Shown piece after piece: positions 23,836-34,285 of a stretch of 64,000 nucleotides of DNA. Position 1 is the stretch's first letter. Every line of letters begins with the position of its first letter. This DNA is from Alentia gelatinosa (Eukaryota; Annelida; Polychaeta; Phyllodocida; Polynoidae): assembly GCA_950022655.1 (NCBI GenBank), contig OX465580.1, positions 43,894,028 to 43,958,027 of the forward strand, in the 5' to 3' direction. The notes below the pieces were generated by a model. The model saw only the letters and a list, made by a program, of their open reading frames with translations, had not been told where the DNA came from and ran no database searches. The position numbers were made by a program, and so were the translations under genes.

Positions 23836-24239
23836 AGTGATAACGGAGAGAACCGCGCAGTCCTCCGGGCCAGGATGGAGGCTTACAGCACTCCCAGGGA
23901 GCCCGGAGAGTTTGAGGAGAGCACGCGGAGTCTGCGGAGTGCGCAGGGAGAGCAGAGTGGGATGGAGAGCCCGACTTCCCTGAAAGGGGGCGCTGCGACT
24001 CTGACGTCACTCCCTGACGTCACTCCCTGCCTATATAAAGGACAACCGCTCTCCTCTCAGGCAGTCTGGTGTACCAGCTCATTGAGTGAGGTCACTGGCT
24101 TAGACTCTGGCTTAGACATGGCACACGCTACCCTGTCGGGATGATTCATTGTACATGTTTATCTTACAATATAACGTGTTGAACGTGTTGAACTTTAATT
24201 CTCTGTGTTCTTGTCATTCCTCATAAGCGATCGTTACAT
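23833..24239 (+). repeat. Left LTR of satellite-carrying element
   Basis: Starts TGTAGTGATAACGGAGAG and ends GCGATCGTTACA, 407 bp. Contains two copies of TGACGTCACTCCC (24002-24027) just upstream of TATATAAAG (24032-24040). Confidence 0.92.
24002..24040 (+). promoter_or_regulatory. LTR core promoter: two CRE motifs and a TATA box
   Basis: TGACGTCA, the palindromic CREB/ATF site, occurs twice at a 13-bp spacing, directly followed by TATATAAAG. Transcription from here would start in the LTR. Confidence 0.75.
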
Positions 24240-24257
24240 TGGTGGCAGCGGTGGGAT
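24240..24257 (+). promoter_or_regulatory. Primer-binding site, tRNA-Leu type
   Basis: TGGTGGCAGCGGTGGGAT abuts the left LTR and is identical over these 18 bases to the site at 6170 of the intact gypsy element. Confidence 0.9.
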
Positions 24258-24304
24258 CTATTCTCGATTTTTACGACCGCGGAATGACAAGAGGTACCCT
24301 GGGA

Positions 24305-26380
24305 GACCCTGGCTCGGGAGTGCGGATCTCCGGAGTGTGGCTCTCCGGAGTGATGGCCTACGGAGTGTGGCTCTCCGGAGTTCGGATCTCCGGAGTGCGG
24401 GCCTACGGAGTGCCGGCATACGGAGTGCCGGCCTACAGAGTGCCGGCCTACGGAGTGCCGGCCTACGGAGTGCGGACCTCCTGAGTGCAGACCTCTGGAG
24501 TGCAGACCTCTGGAGTGTGGACCTCTGGAGTTTGGCCCTCCGGAGTGCGGGCCTACCGAGTGTGGCTCTCCGGAGTTCGGATCTCCGGAATTAAGGAGAG
24601 GTCGGAGAGCCGACGGCCGTAAACGCCGGCCTACGGAGTGCGGGCCTACGGAGTGCGGGCCTATGGTGGCCGGAGAGTGGCGCCCAAAGGGGACAGCCAT
24701 CTCACGCCGCTCACGCCGCTCTCCCTGCTCACTCCGTACTCGCGGGTGTTGCGGCCGTAAAGGCGGGCCTCCGGAGTGTGGGTGTGGGCCTCTGGGGTGC
24801 AAGCCTCCGGATTGCGGGCCTCCTGAGTGCGGGCCTCTGGAGTGCAAGCCTCCGGAGTGCGGGCATACGGAGTGCGGGCATACGGAGTGCGGACCTATTG
24901 TGGCCGGAGAGTGGCGCCAGAAGGAGACAGTCATTTCGCCACGCTCTCCCTGCTCACTCCGTACTCGCGGGTGTTGCGGCCGTAAAGGCGGGCCTCCGGA
25001 GTGTGGGTGTGGGCCTCTGGGGTGCAACTGCAAGCCTCCGGAATGCGGGCCTCCTGAGTGCGGGCCTCTGGAGTGCAAGCCTCCGGAGTGCGGGCATACG
25101 GAGTGCGGGCATACTGAGTGCGGACCTATTGTGGCCGGAGAGTGGCGCCAGAAGGAGACAGCCATCTCGCCACGCTCTCCCTGCTCACTCCGTACTCGCG
25201 GGTGTTGCGGCCGTAAATGCGAGCCTCCGGAGTGCGTGGCTCTGGAGTGCGGATCTCCGGAGTGCGGGCCTACGGAGTGCTGCTCTCCGAAGTGCGGATC
25301 TGGAGTGGCTCGGGAGTGCGGATCTCCGGAGTGTGGCTCTCCGGAGTGATGGCCTACGGAGTGTGGCTCTCCGGAGTTCGGATCTCCGGAGTGCGGGCCT
25401 ACGGAGTGCCGGCCTACGGAGTGCGGGCCTACAGAGTGCCGGCCTACGGAGTGCCGGCCTACGGAGTGCGGACCTCCTGAGTGCAGACCTCTGGAGTGCA
25501 GACCTCTGGAGTGTGGACCTCTGGAGTTTGGCCCTCCGGAGTGCGGGCCTACCGAGTGTGGCTCTCCGGAGTTCGGATCTCCGGAGTGCGGGCCTACGGA
25601 GTGCGGGCCTACGGAGTGCGGGCCTACAGAGTGCGGGCCTACGGAATGCCGGCCTACGGAGTGCGGACCTCCGGAGTGCAGACCTCTGGAGTGCAGACCT
25701 CTGGAGTGCAGATCTCTGGAGTGTGGACCACTGGAGTTTGGCCCTCCGGAGTGCGGGCCTACGAAGTGCGGCCCTCCGTAGTACGGCCCTACGGAGTGCG
25801 GACCTCCGGAGTGCAGACCTCTGGAGTGCGGCCCTCCAGAGTGCGGGACTAAGAAGTGCGGCCCTCCGGAGTACGGACCTCTGGAGTGCAGACCTCTGGA
25901 GTGCGGCCCTCCCGATTGCGGGCCTATGGAGTGTGGCCCTCTGGAGTGATGACCTCCAGAGTGCGAGCCTCCAGAGTGCAAGCCTCCAGAATGCGGGCCT
26001 ACGGAGTACGGGCCTACGGTCTCCCTGCTCACTCCGTACTCGCGGGTGTTGCGGCCGTAAATGCGAGCCTCCGGAGTGCGTGGCTCTGGAGTGCGGATCT
26101 CCGGAGTGTGGCTCTCCGGAGTGCGGGCCTTTGGAGTGCTGCTCTCCGGAGTACGGGCCTACGGAGTGTGGACCTCCGGAGTGCAGACCTCTGGAGTGCG
26201 GCCCTCCAGAGTGCAGGCCTAAGAAGTGCGGCCCTCCGAAGTACGGACCTCTGGAGTGCAGACCTCTGGAGTGCGGCCCTCCCGATTGCGGGCCTATGGA
26301 GTGTGGCCCTCCGGAGTGTGGACCTCCAGAGTGCGAGCCTCCAGAGTGCAAGCCTCCAGAATGCGGGCCTACGGAGTACC
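24305..26380 (+). repeat. 15-bp satellite array with higher-order structure
   Basis: Built of 15-mers such as CCTCCGGAGTGCGGG, with TCCGGA or TACGGA variants. Larger blocks are themselves repeated: 24302-24590 recurs at 25317-25590, and a block starting CTCACTCCGTACTCGCGGG recurs near 24727, 24953, 25185 and 26029. Because 15 is divisible by 3, several frames on both strands stay open for hundreds of codons (for example 24221-26032 on the minus strand, 603 codons). I do not regard these as genes. Confidence 0.95.
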
Positions 26381-26382
26381 GG

Positions 26383-26815
26383 TGGAGGAGTAATGACTGG
26401 TGCCAGGATGGCGACCAGTAGAGGAGTAATGACTGGTGCCAGGATGGCGACCGGTGGAGGAGTAATGACTGGTGCCAGGATGGCGACCGGTGGAGGAGTA
26501 ATGACTGGTGCCAGGATGGCGACCGGTGGAGGAATGATGACCAGTGGAGGAACAACAACTGGTGGAAGAGCGATGACCTGCGGAAGAGCGACGACCGGCG
26601 GAGGAGCGACGACTGGCGGAGGAGCGACGACCGGCGGAGGAGCGACGACCAGCGGAGGAGCGATGACTGGTGTCAGAATGGCAACCGGTGGAGGAGTTAT
26701 GACTGGTGCCAGGATGGCGACCGGTGGAGGAGTAATGACTGGTGCCAGGATGGCGACCGGTGGAGGAACGATGACCAGTGGAGGAACAACAACTGGTGGA
26801 AGAACGACGACGGGT
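26383..26815 (+). repeat. 36-bp / 18-bp tandem array
   Basis: 36-bp units (GTGGAGGAGTAATGACTGG onward) occur about four times, give way to 18-bp units close to GCGGAGGAGCGACGACCG, then 36-bp units return. The 36-mer looks like two diverged 18-mers. Confidence 0.92.
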
Positions 26816-26929
26816 GAAGAAGAGACATCCCCAGCAGACCCCCCTAAGGGGCCCCCGGTGTATTGTCCCCGGTAGTCCCCCCTATGGGGCCCCGGCGGTA
26901 AAAATGAAACTGTTTCGGTTAATTTGCAA

Positions 26930-27300
26930 GTAGCTTTTGTAGGCTCCCCTCCGGAGCAGGTGGGTGCCCCTTCACTTGGAAGGGGTGTAGTGCACGAGAC
27001 CCTGCTGGTACTCCGCTTTGGGTTGATAAGCAACCAACCCCCTCTCCATAGAGAAGGGTGTACGGGTCAATGTTAAGACCCTCGTTAAGTCAGGTAGGGA
27101 TATCAGGGTCTCCCGTCTGGAGACCCCTCTCGGTTGATTAGCAACCAACCCCCTCTCCATAGAGAAGGGTGTACAGGCTCCACGTTGGCCCCGAGTAAAT
27201 TAGGCGCATTAACCAGGGTCTCCCCTCTGGAGACCCTTTTTGGACAGATAGTGACCCCCCTCCCCTCCATAGAGAGAGAGTACAGGGCGGATGAGGACGA
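26930..27300 (+). repeat. About 110-bp tandem repeat, 3-4 copies
   Basis: CCATAGAGAAGGGTGTAC recurs at about 27045 and 27157, with diverged copies near 26970 and 27265. Each copy is followed by a CAGGGTCTCCC(G/C)TCTGGAG hairpin-like block in the better-preserved units. Confidence 0.8.
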
Positions 27301-27340
27301 AGCCCATAAGCAGGGTTAGTTGAATTTAGGGTGAGGAGAG

Positions 27341-27836
27341 TGTAGTGATAACGGAGAGAACCGCGCAGTCCTCCGGGCCAGGATGGAGGCTTACAGCACT
27401 CCCAGGGAGCCCGGAGAGGTTGAAGAGAGCATGCGGAGTCTGCGGAGTGAGCAGGGAGAGCAGAGTGGGATGGAGAGCCCGACTTCCCTGAAGGGGGCGC
27501 TGCGACTCTGACGTCACTCCCTGACGTCACTCCCTGACGTCACTCCCTGACGTCACTCCCTGACGTCACTCCCTGACGTCACTCCCTGACGTCACTCCCT
27601 GACGTCACTCCCTGACGTCACTCCCTGCCTATATAAAGGACAACCGCTCTCCTCTCAGGCAGTCTGGTGTACCAGCTCATTGAGTGAGGCCACTGGCTTA
27701 GACTCTGGCTTAGACATGGCACACGCTACCCTGTCGGGATGATTCATTGTACATGTTTATCTTACAATATAATGTGTTGAACGTGTTGAACTTTAATTCT
27801 CTGTGTTCTTGTCATTCCTCATAAGCGATCGTTACA
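27341..27836 (+). repeat. Right LTR of satellite-carrying element
   Basis: Starts TGTAGTGATAACGGAGAG and ends GCGATCGTTACA, 496 bp. It exceeds the left LTR by 89 bp, almost entirely because the TGACGTCACTCCC unit is present nine times instead of twice. Confidence 0.92.
27509..27638 (+). promoter_or_regulatory. Nine-copy CRE array and TATA box in right LTR
   Basis: Nine head-to-tail TGACGTCACTCCC units (27509-27625) precede TATATAAAG (27630-27638). TGACGTCA is the consensus CREB/ATF site. Confidence 0.85.
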
Positions 27837-27850
27837 ATATATATATATAT

Positions 27851-28302
27851 TGTAATGGATTTCCTAATCAACGAACAATAACACATAGATTACAGTGTCA
27901 GCGTGTATCCACTTTATTTCTGTTCCTAGCTGTATACACCAACTAAGTCTCTTTCTTATAGTCTCGTTAGAATGGCTGCTCTAAGTCCTCTTCTCTGAAT
28001 GTATGGTCTCTAGGGTCAGGTCTGCACCCTAGGAGCTCGCAAGCCCCAATGCCAGAAGCCCGGTTGCCTCCCGTATTTATACCTACGCGATGACGTCACG
28101 TCTGGTAACTCGGCGTCCACCGAACCGGGGCTCGGTGGACCCGGAGGCGACCCGGTGTAACCTGGCATTCGGTGGGGCTCGGTGGAACTCGGTGGCGTTC
28201 GGTGTATGGCGAGAGCTCGTCCTCTCCTCTCTTCTTGCTATGGTTCATAGCGCCCACCGCGTGCCGCCCGAGCCTCCCCCCACCTCTCCTCCGACCGCTA
28301 CA
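27851..28302 (-). mobile_element. Solo LTR (family A, - orientation)
   Basis: On the minus strand it begins TGTAGCGGTCGGAGGAGAG like 23368-23762 and ends ATCCATTACA. The minus strand shows TATAAATA (28074-28081) and AATAAA (near 27918) in LTR order. It is flanked by AT repeats on both sides and is about 57 bp longer than its + strand relative, so the two are not recent duplicates. Confidence 0.85.
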
Positions 28303-28333
<31 letters not shown>

Positions 28334-28375
28334 CATACATACATACATACATACATACATACATACATACATACA

Positions 28376-28405
<30 letters not shown>
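28303..28405. repeat. (TA)n grading into (CATA)n microsatellite
   Basis: AT alternation to about 28332, then ACAT tetranucleotide repeats. ORFs across it (28090-28473 on +, 28096-28404 on -) are artefacts of the repeat. Confidence 0.97.
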
Positions 28406-28407
<2 letters not shown>

Positions 28408-28689
28408 ACCATATCAGGCACAATATCACGTTTGGAAATAATACTTTCAGATATGTATTCTTGCAGTCGATGAAGCTATATAGATATATTCTAGATACAC
28501 ACAAGTATATAACCATCAGAGAACCACACTGATCAACATTCCTTAATTCAGCACAAGATAATTAGGTTTTCATTTATAACTTTACTTCATAGGGTAGATT
28601 GCCCCCATACAAACCCCTATGGCAAGTTTCAATCAAATCCACCAGTGATTACCCCCTTGTTTACCTCTTTTAAAAAAAAACAGGAGTAG

Positions 28690-29185
28690 GATCAATCCTC
28701 CTATACTACTGATTATCCTACTATCCATTCTTAGAAAGATTCTAGCCATCTGCTTCATCAGAAGAATTGGAAAGAAAATTGATCAAAACATCCCGATTAA
28801 ACAGGCTGCATACTGGGCGTGTCGAGGAATGATAGAACACACCTTCGCCTACAAGATCCTGGCTGAGATGGCTATAACATCACAAAACCATGAGCTAAAC
28901 ATCACTCTCATGGACATGTCCAAAGCGTTCGATACAGTATGGAGAAACATCCTACTGGAAGACCTGGAAAAAATCCTTAATTCAGCAGAACTGCTACTGA
29001 TAAAGATACTAATGGAAGATGTAAGACTCATGGTAAGAGTAGGGACCCAAACATCAGAACCCTTTCTAACCAAGATGGGTGTACCTACAAGAAGTCATCA
29101 AAGGTGATGTACAAGATCATACCTATAGTAGACCCCAAGAAATAGAGGAATGCCGTTACAACCGAAATATGCAGATGACATAGGA
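28690..29185 (+). pseudogene. Non-LTR retrotransposon RT fragment
   Basis: Translation gives ILRKILAICFIRRIGKKID, then LMDMSKAFDTVWRNILLEDL and, after a frameshift, PKYADDIGWG with the YADD catalytic box near 29167-29178. These are RT palm blocks in the right order but compressed, with the QG-type block and neighbours lost. No endonuclease or 3' end was found. The preceding (CATA)n is unrelated. Confidence 0.8.
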
Positions 29186-29192
29186 TGGGGAG

Positions 29193-31758
29193 CAGTAAGT
29201 GTCCCCTCAAGCGGGGTGCCCCCTTAAGCGGGGTTTTCAGGATGCCAGTGGTTATACAATAGAGAATACCTACATAAATGAAGGAAATGATGGTTATTAG
29301 GTTAAAAAGTTTATTAATAAATAAGCAAATAAATATATATTATACAATATAAATGAATAAAAATGAATATAAATGTACAAAAAAATTAAAGATAAATAGA
29401 TAAAAGAGGTTGAAGATGGATATGCATTCCTTGTGAAATTTGCTCCTTTTTACACCCCGGTTCAATGTCCCCCCCCCCCCCCCCAAGTCAGCAGCCCTAT
29501 GACCGTGAGCCGCCCAGAGCCGCCCAGAGCCGCGACGGCTCACTGAATACCGCACCTTCAAAGCCCTGTGTCGCCCACCGCTAACCTTTTTTTTTTAGGT
29601 ACGAATTTCTTTATTGATTCATCAAATTTCTTTACATGTATCCATCTGATCGTGTTGTTTTAAAATATCACTCCATATAAGAATCAATAAAGTGGCAATA
29701 GGCCTCAGTTGATAAACAACTGGTTTTCTTGGCTATGCCAATAATGTGGTAAACCAATTAACAAATAGGGTATATTTACAAGTGAAACAGGTAGTATTTC
29801 CACATACTCATGATTTGTCAATAAGTGAGACAACCCAGGATAGTTATATCAAAATTGTTACAAAATATGCATGAGAATCACCTAGGCGGATACGTAAAAG
29901 ACCATTGTTAAGATATAATAATACATTTCAACCAAACATACTTTGACAATATTCAGAGGTATTTAAACTATATCATCTTGATCACATTACAATTCATATG
30001 GAATGTTGTCCAATAAAGCCAGACATTTCTTTTTTGTTAAGGATTTAAATTCTTTATATGCCTCCACATTTCGAACATCAGCAGGTTGAGCACTCCACCT
30101 GTAAGCGGGCCTCTAACCCCTCACCTTCAACGGGTGCGAAAGTCGCTCATACCAAAATATGAGTGTTCAATTAGAAATACCCATGGTGGCCGTCAGTCAG
30201 TGCGAAAACAATACATTTCTCAATCATTGCTCTTCAAATGGATATCCACAAGCGCCAAAGCACTATTTCAACCAATCAGAGGACATCTTGGAGCTTCACT
30301 TTAGTGATAGCGCTAAAGTTATATGACCAAAAAAACGTTATCAAGCACCAATTTGAAAAAAAGAAAAGCTCTTCACACAAAAATGAATGAATCAAACAAT
30401 TTTGTGCCTATGCCATTACAAAGGGCATGCATGAGGATTAATTTGATGTATGCTATGCCAGAGTTCTATAGATGTTCATGACCAGCATCTTGAAATAACT
30501 ACACTGAAAAACTGAATTTATTATTCTCTGATCTGGCTGGAAACTCCAGGTTCAAGATAAATTATACAAATTAGCTGTCCAAATTACTATTTATAAGTCA
30601 AAGATATGCTCTTAAACATGTTGTTTGACATGATCTAGATTAGAGATTAGAGTATTATTTGAGTGTTTTTGTGCACATTTTATGTATCATTATTACAGAT
30701 TTCCTATTGATATGCAAATTAACTATGACATCATCAATATACATGAAAATAGATATCTTCATTGGATTTGGCATGTGAAAATAGCACGGTATGCCAAATA
30801 TGATGTCCCTATCATCAATATCTAGAGTTATTGTAATAAATATGTTCGTTTGTCCTAATTATTATGTAGTGCCATGCCGTCTACTGTTTTTTATATACTT
30901 GAGTTCCTTAAATTAAGTCTGAGTCTGACTAGACTTTCCTCTATAATTCTTGAACCACGTGACAGATCTAAAAAATTCAAATATCAGATCCTTTCTTTCC
31001 ATGCTATCTGTTGCATATATCATTCTAATTATAGGTATGAAATTCAATTTTTCATTCTCGTAGCCAGTGCAATGCCTGTGTAGAGAATGGTGTTTTTTTT
31101 ATACAATTCCGAACTATTGATGACAAACCACATGCGTGGAAGGCAGGGAGTAGGACAAAAGATCTGTCTGGCCTCAGGAAGGCCAGGCTAGCTGATGAAT
31201 TTCATGTTCTTCAAAAATATTTCTACAGATCATCAACATCTGGGGGAAGAGGAAAGCATTCAAATAATCTTTGTGAAAGATCCTGATTCTGATACTATAC
31301 ATCAGCTTAGGAATCCCTTTATTGGGAATCAACTGATCATATTGTACTGCACAGTAGAGATAAATCATGGATAAATCAGAAGCAGAAGCTATATACAGTC
31401 TTGAAGGGTGAGGAAAACACAGGATGATGGGTATGTAGAACTAAGGGTTGAGCAATGGACCAAATCTATCTTGGACACTATATCTTTGCCTTTGCGTGAT
31501 AAACACACACTCATACACTCTCCCTAATGATTATAGTGGTCACATTGACTTTCAGCTCGCTGCAAAACACTGACCCTTCACCATCTGTGTACTAATGCTC
31601 TGACATTGAGGAGGGAGCAGAGGTCCAATGTCTCAGTGTTAGAGGTATACCCAACTGACTATAACCAATCACTAAAACAAAAATACCCCATTGACACATT
31701 GGTACTTGATGTATTTGGATCCCTTAAGCGGGGTGACCCGGAAACGGGGTTCTACTGT
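29193..31758. mobile_element. Possible pogo/Tigger-like element
   Basis: 29193 begins CAGTAAGTGTCCCC and contains CCTTAAGCGGGG. The inverted sequence at 31731-31758 closes with GGGGTTCTACTGTA and contains CCCTTAAGCGGGGT. CAGTAGAACCCC is typical of pogo/Tigger ends. The arms are diverged, the interior has no transposase, and a TA duplication is visible only on the right. Pairing of the two ends is tentative. Confidence 0.35.
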
Positions 31759-32341
31759 ATTTCTATTAATGCTCATTTTCGATAAATTTTCCGTTATTCT
31801 TTTCTATTCAGAAGGAGCTCACAATGTTTATCAAGAGGGTTTAACCTTCCAAAACACAGAAAATATTATTTTATAAGTCTTCTATCATTTGTGTGGTTGC
31901 GATCATTCCTACATGAAGAATTTCCAGATTTATGGAAATTTCAGCAGAAAATCCATGGCCACTCCCCACATGTTGGTAGGCCTATATGGTAGAAACATTG
32001 ATAAATCAATCATTGCATATCTTTATGTTCCTCTTGCACACATTTGAGGTGATTCATATAAGTTTCTTCTTGGTAATAACCATTCTGAAAGTGTCATAGT
32101 GCTCTGTGATGGTCAATTTTCAAAAAGGCTTCCACCCGGCTCCTGGGACTTATCTGCAATGCCCATGAAAAAATTTTCCTTAGGGGCTCCCCTAACCATG
32201 TACCAAAACTCATGCTTGTTTCATTAAATGCACGATACTGCTGAAATTTGAGCTATATCTGCCCCTCATAGCTCAGTGTAGACAGATGTTGGTTGACTAA
32301 CTAGTTTCTCAGACCCTCAAACTAGGAAGCTTGAGAACCCA
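29250..32341. other. AT-rich non-coding stretch
   Basis: No ORF here resembles a known protein. A poly-C run lies at about 29468-29484. Nothing else supported. Confidence 0.5.
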
Positions 32342-33891
32342 GGGCCCTGTTTTTCAGTTGAGACGATCTTAAGTTGAGAACGTTTGAGGGCCAAAGTGTT
32401 TTTCAGTTGAGATGATCTTAGGGGATCTTAAATTGAGATTAAGATAAGACCATTTGGGATGCTTTGGGTGTTTTTCAGTTGAGACGATCTCAGGTGATCT
32501 CAGGGAATCTCAAGTGAAAGGATCTCAACTTCGGTCTCAACTTGAGACCAGTTGATACTTGTCTTAACTTTTTTAAGAGCGAACTAATAACCTGGCAAAG
32601 CTATAAACCAATTTTCAAATTATTCTTTTGCTTATTATGACCAAGAGAAACATGTGAAAAGAGAGTGAAAAAGTGCAGTCACTGCACCACTTGGGCCGCA
32701 TGTGAAATTCCTACTGGTATGCTCGAAAACGGTCTCAACTTGAGATCGGTCTCAACTTGAGATTGGTCTCAACTTGAGATCGGTTCGCAAAAGGTATGAT
32801 GAGGGACAAAGATAATAGGTGATTTAGAGGTAATTTTTAGACCTAAGCTGGTTACCCGCAGGAAGATCACTATAGAACTTGAGATCGCTCTAAACAGAGG
32901 GTTAGGGATCTCAACTTGAGATCCTTGGAGTTGAGATCCCCTAAGATCGGCTGTGTAGAATTGAGACAGCGTCTGAAAAACACTTTCCGGCATTGATCTC
33001 AAAGTCGGTCTCAGGATCTCGGATCGATCTTAGCGGATCTCAGGTTGAGATCCTCTCAACTGAAAAACAACCCCCAGGGCCCTGTTTTTCAGTCAAGACA
33101 TTCTCAAGTTGAGACCATTTGAAAGGCAAACTGTTTTTCAGTTGAGATGATCTCTATGGATCTCAGGCTGAGACTGAGATGCGACTGTTTCGGGGGCTAT
33201 GGGTGTTTCTCAGTTGTGATGATCTCAAGGGATCTCAGCTGAATTGATCTCCCAGACGGTCTCAATCTGAGACCAGTTGATACCTGTCATAATTTTTTTT
33301 TTTCAGGTTACAAAACTTATTCAAATTAGAAAATACTTAGAGCGAAGGTTACTAATAATCTGACATACCTATATCTGAAATTTCATTTTCTGTGGTTATT
33401 AAGACCGTGATAAACATTTATCTGGAAATCTGAAAAATGCAGGCACTGCACCACTCAGGCAGCTTTAGTATACCTACTGAAATGCTCAATTTTATTTAAG
33501 CAGGCTGAGGTCAAGGTCATCCCATATTTATGAATAACAATAGCACCCATTCAAAAAGTAAAACATGTCTCACTTATTGAATACTCAACGAAAAATTATG
33601 AAATTTTAGGATTGGATCAAATGGACATGGATTTTTCGCTGTAAATATTGTCTAATTTGAATAAGTATAAGTATCTCAAATCAATAATTTCTAAGTGCAG
33701 TATCTTCTACCTGGTAGAAATGATCTCAGCTAAAACGATCACAACCTGAGATCATCCTGAGATCCGCTGTGGCACACTGAGACATTGACAGAAAAACAGT
33801 TGCCGCCATTGATCTCCCAAATGGTCTCAGGATCGCTCATGGATCTCAGCGGATCTCAGCTGGAGAAGGTCTCGACTGAAAAACAGGGCCC
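32342..33891. mobile_element. Fold-back DNA element, two adjoining units
   Basis: The left end GGGCCCTGTTTTTCAGTTGA is mirrored at 33873-33891 (CGACTGAAAAACAGGGCCC). Unit A closes at about 33075 and unit B opens at about 33077 with the same terminal word. The interior is saturated with TTGAGATC / GATCTCAA words, and GTCTCAACTTGAGATC palindromes recur around 32730-32780. The terminal word TGTTTTTCAGTTGAGA(C/T)GATCT is repeated internally at 32398, 32468, 33132 and 33202. No coding capacity; superfamily not assigned. The ends match those of 3931-5580 but the interior differs. Confidence 0.8.
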
Positions 33892-33919
33892 AGGGAACTA
33901 GCGTACCTCCAGAACCGTT

Positions 33920-34125
33920 GTAATACGAAATTTGGTTACTGATTTGGTTAAAATTTGCTGAAATTAAGCATATTACAACATATCACGACATTCTCATGGT
34001 GAAATATTATTCTTTTAAGTGGTTTACATTAAAATCACATCAAAATAATAGTATGTCCAATATTCTGTGAAATCTGACCAGAATAGCATGTCCAGAAGTT
34101 TTTCGCAGGATAACAAATTTTCGCA
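33920..34125 (-). mobile_element. Partial MITE (family 1, reversed copy)
   Basis: Shares, in reverse orientation, the AATACGACATGT and CATCAAAATAATAGTA interior and a TTTTTCGCAGGATAAC arm with the copies at 11163 and 43918. One arm is eroded. Confidence 0.55.
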
Positions 34126-34195
34126 TCAAAGCATACCAGCTTTGCGGTAGTCTGCGAGTTAGTCCGTCTCCAAACCGCACGCACCTCAGCGGTAC

Positions 34196-34285
34196 ATTTG
34201 AGAGCCTGAGCGCCCAGGTCCTAGCGATAGTGGGACGCACTGCACTGCAGTCTGCCTTGCTGGCTGGCACCAGAGTAGATTGGCC
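34196..34285 (+). repeat. Dispersed repeat, copy 2
   Basis: GAGAGCCTGAGCGCCCAGG and later TGGCACCAGAGTAGAT match the repeats at 17985 and 46228. Confidence 0.6.

Larger units (their letters stand above)
23833..27836 (+). mobile_element. Non-autonomous LTR retrotransposon carrying satellite payload
   Basis: Left LTR 23833-24239, primer site at 24240, interior made almost wholly of tandem repeats, a purine-rich stretch before 27341, right LTR 27341-27836. AT dinucleotides flank both ends. No gag, protease, RT or integrase similarity was found in any frame, so mobilisation must come from elsewhere. The primer site equals that of the intact gypsy element at 5981. This is a large non-autonomous (LARD-like) layout. 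The very long ORFs in several frames come from 15-bp and 36-bp periodicity. Confidence 0.9.

Noticed and set aside
23210..24010. ORFs with (IY)n or (YI)n runs
   Set aside because: Translations of (TA)n microsatellites, not genes.
24221..26558. Very long ORFs on both strands (603, 547, 457 codons)
   Set aside because: They follow the 15-bp repeat in several frames at once. Composition is pure repeat, with no domain and no start context.
26029..27033. 334-codon minus-strand ORF
   Set aside because: It runs through the 36/18-bp and 15-bp arrays; open because the periods are multiples of three.
28090..28516. ORFs with (HTYI)n or (YVCM)n runs
   Set aside because: Translations of (CATA)n and (TA)n repeats.
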